DNA of 64,000 bases, taken from Leisingera thetidis. GTDB lineage: Bacteria; Pseudomonadota; Alphaproteobacteria; Rhodobacterales; Rhodobacteraceae. Both the position numbers and the translations under genes were made by a program. This document shows, piece after piece, positions 62,226 to 64,000 of this stretch. The notes below the pieces were generated by a model. It worked only from the letters and a program-made list of their open reading frames with translations, ran no database searches and was not told where the DNA came from. The stretch is taken from contig NZ_CP109788.1 of NCBI RefSeq assembly GCF_025857195.1, positions 1 through 64,000 on the forward strand. Direction: 5' to 3'. Position 1 is the stretch's first letter; each line of letters opens with the position of its first letter.

Positions 62226-62642
62226 ATGGCCCATACCCGTATCCGAAAATTCAATACTTCTGACACCTATCCGGAACAGAACCTGGACAATGACCTGTGC
62301 CAGGCGGTGGTGACCACCGGCGGCAAAACCGTTTACCTGCGCGGCCAGTGCCCGCAGAACCTGGATGATGCGAAGAACATCGAGAGCCACGACCCGGTGG
62401 AGCAGACCCATAAGGTGATGCAGAACATCAAGCAGCTGATCGAGGAGGCCGGCGGCTCGATGCAGCATCTGGTCAAGGTGGTGGTCTATATCACCGATGT
62501 GCGCCACCGCGAGGCGGTCTACCGCACCATGGGCGAATACATCAAAGGCGTGCATCCGGTGTCCACCGGGCTGGTGGTGCAGGCATTGGCGCGGCCGGAG
62601 TGGCTGGTGGAGATCGACGGCACCGCTGTCATTCCGGACTGA
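62226..62642 (+). CDS. RidA-family protein lacking the catalytic Arg
   Basis: A 138-residue YjgF/YER057c/RidA-fold protein (TPYP-like start replaced by TRIRKFNTSDTYPEQNLDND, then VYLRGQCPQN, then LIEEAGGSMQHLVKVVVYITDVRHREAVYRTM). In true RidA an Arg in a P-x-R motif binds the imine substrate. Here the position reads HPVSTG with Ser at residue 113. It therefore belongs to a divergent Rid subgroup that may not deaminate imines. AGGAGG precedes the ATG. Confidence 0.9.
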   Translation: MAHTRIRKFNTSDTYPEQNLDNDLCQAVVTTGGKTVYLRGQCPQNLDDAKNIESHDPVEQTHKVMQNIKQLIEEAGGSMQHLVKVVVYITDVRHREAVYRTMGEYIKGVHPVSTGLVVQALARPEWLVEIDGTAVIPD

Positions 62643-62659
62643 GCGCGGGGTTGAGGGCG

Positions 62660-62727
62660 GGAACGAGGGGGCTGTCTGCCCCCTCGCGCTTCCCCGAGGA
62701 TATTTACAGCCAGAAGAAGGACGATCC
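62660..62727 (+). repeat. REP-like Rhodobacteraceae intergenic element
   Basis: A GC-rich hairpin (CGAGGGGGC/GCCCCCTCG, loop TGTCT) is followed by CTTCCCCGAGGATATTTACAG and CCAGAAGAAGG. This combination of a GC hairpin plus GAGGATATTT-x-GCCAGAAG is familiar from many intergenic spots in Roseobacter-group genomes. It fills the spacer between the RidA and DUF1028 genes. Only one copy was noticed in the window. Confidence 0.45.
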
Positions 62728-62757
62728 GTCTCTGGTGGCTGGTGAGGAGGAAATACG

Positions 62758-63432
62758 ATGACATTTTCGCTTGTGGCGCGCTGTGCGCAGACCGGCATGT
62801 TCGGGGTGGCGATTTCGTCCTCTTCGCCGGCGGTGGCGGCGCGCTGTTCCTTTGCGCGCGCCGGCGTCGGCGCGGTGGCGAGCCAGAACGTGACCGACCC
62901 CAGCCTTGGGCCCCTGGCGCTGGATCTGATGGAGCAGGGCATGACCGCCGCCGCCGCGGTGGCCAAGGTGCGCGAGATCGGGCGGTTCATCGACTACCGG
63001 CAGGTGCTGGCGGTGGACAGCATCGGCGGCACCGCCATTCATTCGGGGCCGAATTCTCTGGGGATCTGGACCCAGGCGGAAGGCAAGGATGTGGCCTCGG
63101 GCGGCAACTTGCTGGCCAATGACGGGGTGTGCCAGGCGGTTGTGGACGGATTCCAGGCGGCTGAAGGGCATCTGGGCGACCGGCTGATTGCCGCGATGCG
63201 CGCCGGGCTGGCGGCGGGCGGCGAGGCCGGGCCGGTGCATTCGGCAGGCATGAAGCTCGTCGACAAGGTGAGCTGGCCGGTGGCGGATCTGCGCTGCGAC
63301 TGGACCGGGGACTGCCCGATTGAGAACATCGCCGCCGCCTGGGAGATCTACAAGCCGCAGCTGGACGCCTATGTGCAGCGCGCGCTCGACCCGCGGGAGG
63401 CGCCGTCCTACGGCGTGCCCGGCGACGAATGA
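62758..63432 (+). CDS. DUF1028 family protein
   Basis: A 224-residue protein of the DUF1028 family. It begins TFSLVARCAQTGMFGVAISSSSPAVAARCSFARAGVGAVASQNVTDPSLGPLALDLM, with GKDVASGGNLLANDGVC later. The fold is of the Ntn-hydrolase type and activity is unknown. DUF1028 genes often sit beside RidA and amidohydrolase genes in catabolic clusters, as here. GAGGAGG upstream of the ATG supports the start. Confidence 0.9.
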   Translation: MTFSLVARCAQTGMFGVAISSSSPAVAARCSFARAGVGAVASQNVTDPSLGPLALDLMEQGMTAAAAVAKVREIGRFIDYRQVLAVDSIGGTAIHSGPNSLGIWTQAEGKDVASGGNLLANDGVCQAVVDGFQAAEGHLGDRLIAAMRAGLAAGGEAGPVHSAGMKLVDKVSWPVADLRCDWTGDCPIENIAAAWEIYKPQLDAYVQRALDPREAPSYGVPGDE

Positions 63433-63458
63433 GTGCGGCGGAACAGGGAGGGAAAGAG

Positions 63459-64000
63459 ATGCTGGATTACACCCATGACGACTGGAAGAGCCGCGCCGCG
63501 GCGCTGACGTTCCGCAGCCGCGCGTTCATTGACGGCAAGTTCACCGATGCGGCGTCAGGCAGAACTTTTGCCAGCGTGAACCCGGCGACGGGGGAGGTGC
63601 TGGCCGAGGTCGCCGAATGCGATGCCGGGGATGTGGACCGCGCGGTGGCGGCCGGGCGCCGGGCGTTCGAGGACGGGCGCTGGTCGCGGATGGCGCCGGG
63701 GGACCGCAAGGCGGTGCTGCTGCGGCTGGCCGGCCTGATCCGCGCCAATCTGGAGGAGATGGCGCTGCTGGACAGCTTGGACATGGGCAAGCTGGTGACC
63801 GATGCGGCGACGGTGGATGCGCCCGGCTCGGCGCATTTTTTCCAGTGGTACGGCGAGGCCATCGACAAGATCTATGACGAGGTGGCGCCGACCGGGCCGG
63901 GCGATCTGGCGCTGGTCTCCCGCGTGCCTTTGGGGGTGGTGGGGGCGGTGACGCCCTGGAATTTCCCGCTCGACATGGCGACCTGGAAGGCGGCGGCAGC
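63459..64000 (+). CDS. Aldehyde dehydrogenase (PuuC-like), cut by the window end
   Basis: The first 180 codons of a second aldehyde dehydrogenase in the island. It begins MLDYTHDDWKSRAAALTFRSRAFIDGKFTDAASGRTF and reaches VGAVTPWNFPLDMATWK, the conserved N-terminal cofactor region. GGGAGGGAAAG lies just upstream of the ATG. It resembles gamma-glutamyl-gamma-aminobutyraldehyde dehydrogenases. The catalytic Glu and Cys lie beyond base 64000. The gene continues past the edge. Confidence 0.9.
   Translation, partial: MLDYTHDDWKSRAAALTFRSRAFIDGKFTDAASGRTFASVNPATGEVLAEVAECDAGDVDRAVAAGRRAFEDGRWSRMAPGDRKAVLLRLAGLIRANLEEMALLDSLDMGKLVTDAATVDAPGSAHFFQWYGEAIDKIYDEVAPTGPGDLALVSRVPLGVVGAVTPWNFPLDMATWKAAA

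Noticed and set aside
60870..62990. 706-codon minus-strand frame over the FMO and RidA genes
   Set aside because: Antisense shadow; sense-strand genes have complete cofactor motifs and ribosome sites.
1..64000. CRISPR arrays, tRNA or rRNA genes
   Set aside because: No regularly spaced repeats and no cloverleaf or rRNA-like stretches were noticed while reading both strands.

Overview
The window looks like the start of an extrachromosomal replicon (plasmid or chromid) from a GC-rich marine alphaproteobacterium of the Rhodobacteraceae (Roseobacter group, Leisingera/Phaeobacter-like). This is inferred from the repABC module that opens the window, the gene families and their order, and the codon use. 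No database search was possible, so the genus is a guess. Base 1 is the start codon of repA, which suggests a plasmid contig linearised at its replication genes.

Layout. (1) 1-3666: repA, repB and repC, with a probable antisense RNA between repB and repC and a perfect 16-bp palindrome (candidate partition site) just after repC. (2) 3826-6518: a graveyard of broken mobile-element genes (dnaJ piece, IS6 transposase, serine recombinase, tyrosine recombinase, TniA-type transposase tail) around an intact ccdAB toxin-antitoxin pair. (3) 6489-15855: a MarR regulator divergent from a co-directional run of a polyamine-type ABC importer, a polysaccharide-deacetylase-fold enzyme, two short-chain dehydrogenases, an amidase and a LeuB paralogue. 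(4) 15914-16830: an Lrp/AsnC regulator and a small unknown protein. (5) 16962-27095 (mostly minus strand): a LysR-controlled phosphonate operon with an iron alcohol dehydrogenase, the PhnDCEE importer, phosphonoacetate hydrolase, phosphonoacetaldehyde dehydrogenase and a Na+/Pi cotransporter-family protein. (6) 27340-35175: an MscS-family channel, an AraC regulator, three exported proteins of unknown role and an M13 metallopeptidase. (7) 35496-43384: an AraC regulator divergent from a sugar-type ABC importer operon that carries a second deacetylase-fold enzyme, an LhgO-type oxidase, a NIPSNAP protein and a DsbA-fold protein. (8) 43251-49653: a six-gene reductase/detoxification operon, the wreck of a LysR gene, and an MFS exporter with a His-rich tail. 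(9) 49756-54945: hutIHGU histidine catabolism. (10) 55035-64000: a FadR/GntR regulator divergent from a catabolic island with a two-component flavin monooxygenase, alpha/beta hydrolase, aldehyde dehydrogenases, flavin monooxygenase, RidA-like and DUF1028 proteins. It runs off the right edge.

The common theme is accessory catabolism. Most blocks pair an importer or enzyme set with a dedicated regulator at a divergent promoter, often with a visible palindromic operator. The two best candidates for undescribed biology are the phosphonate operon, which lacks the PhnW aminotransferase and starts with an iron alcohol dehydrogenase (suggesting 2-hydroxyethylphosphonate use), and the 55.8-64 kb island, whose parts resemble the logic of the Rut pyrimidine pathway without being its orthologues.
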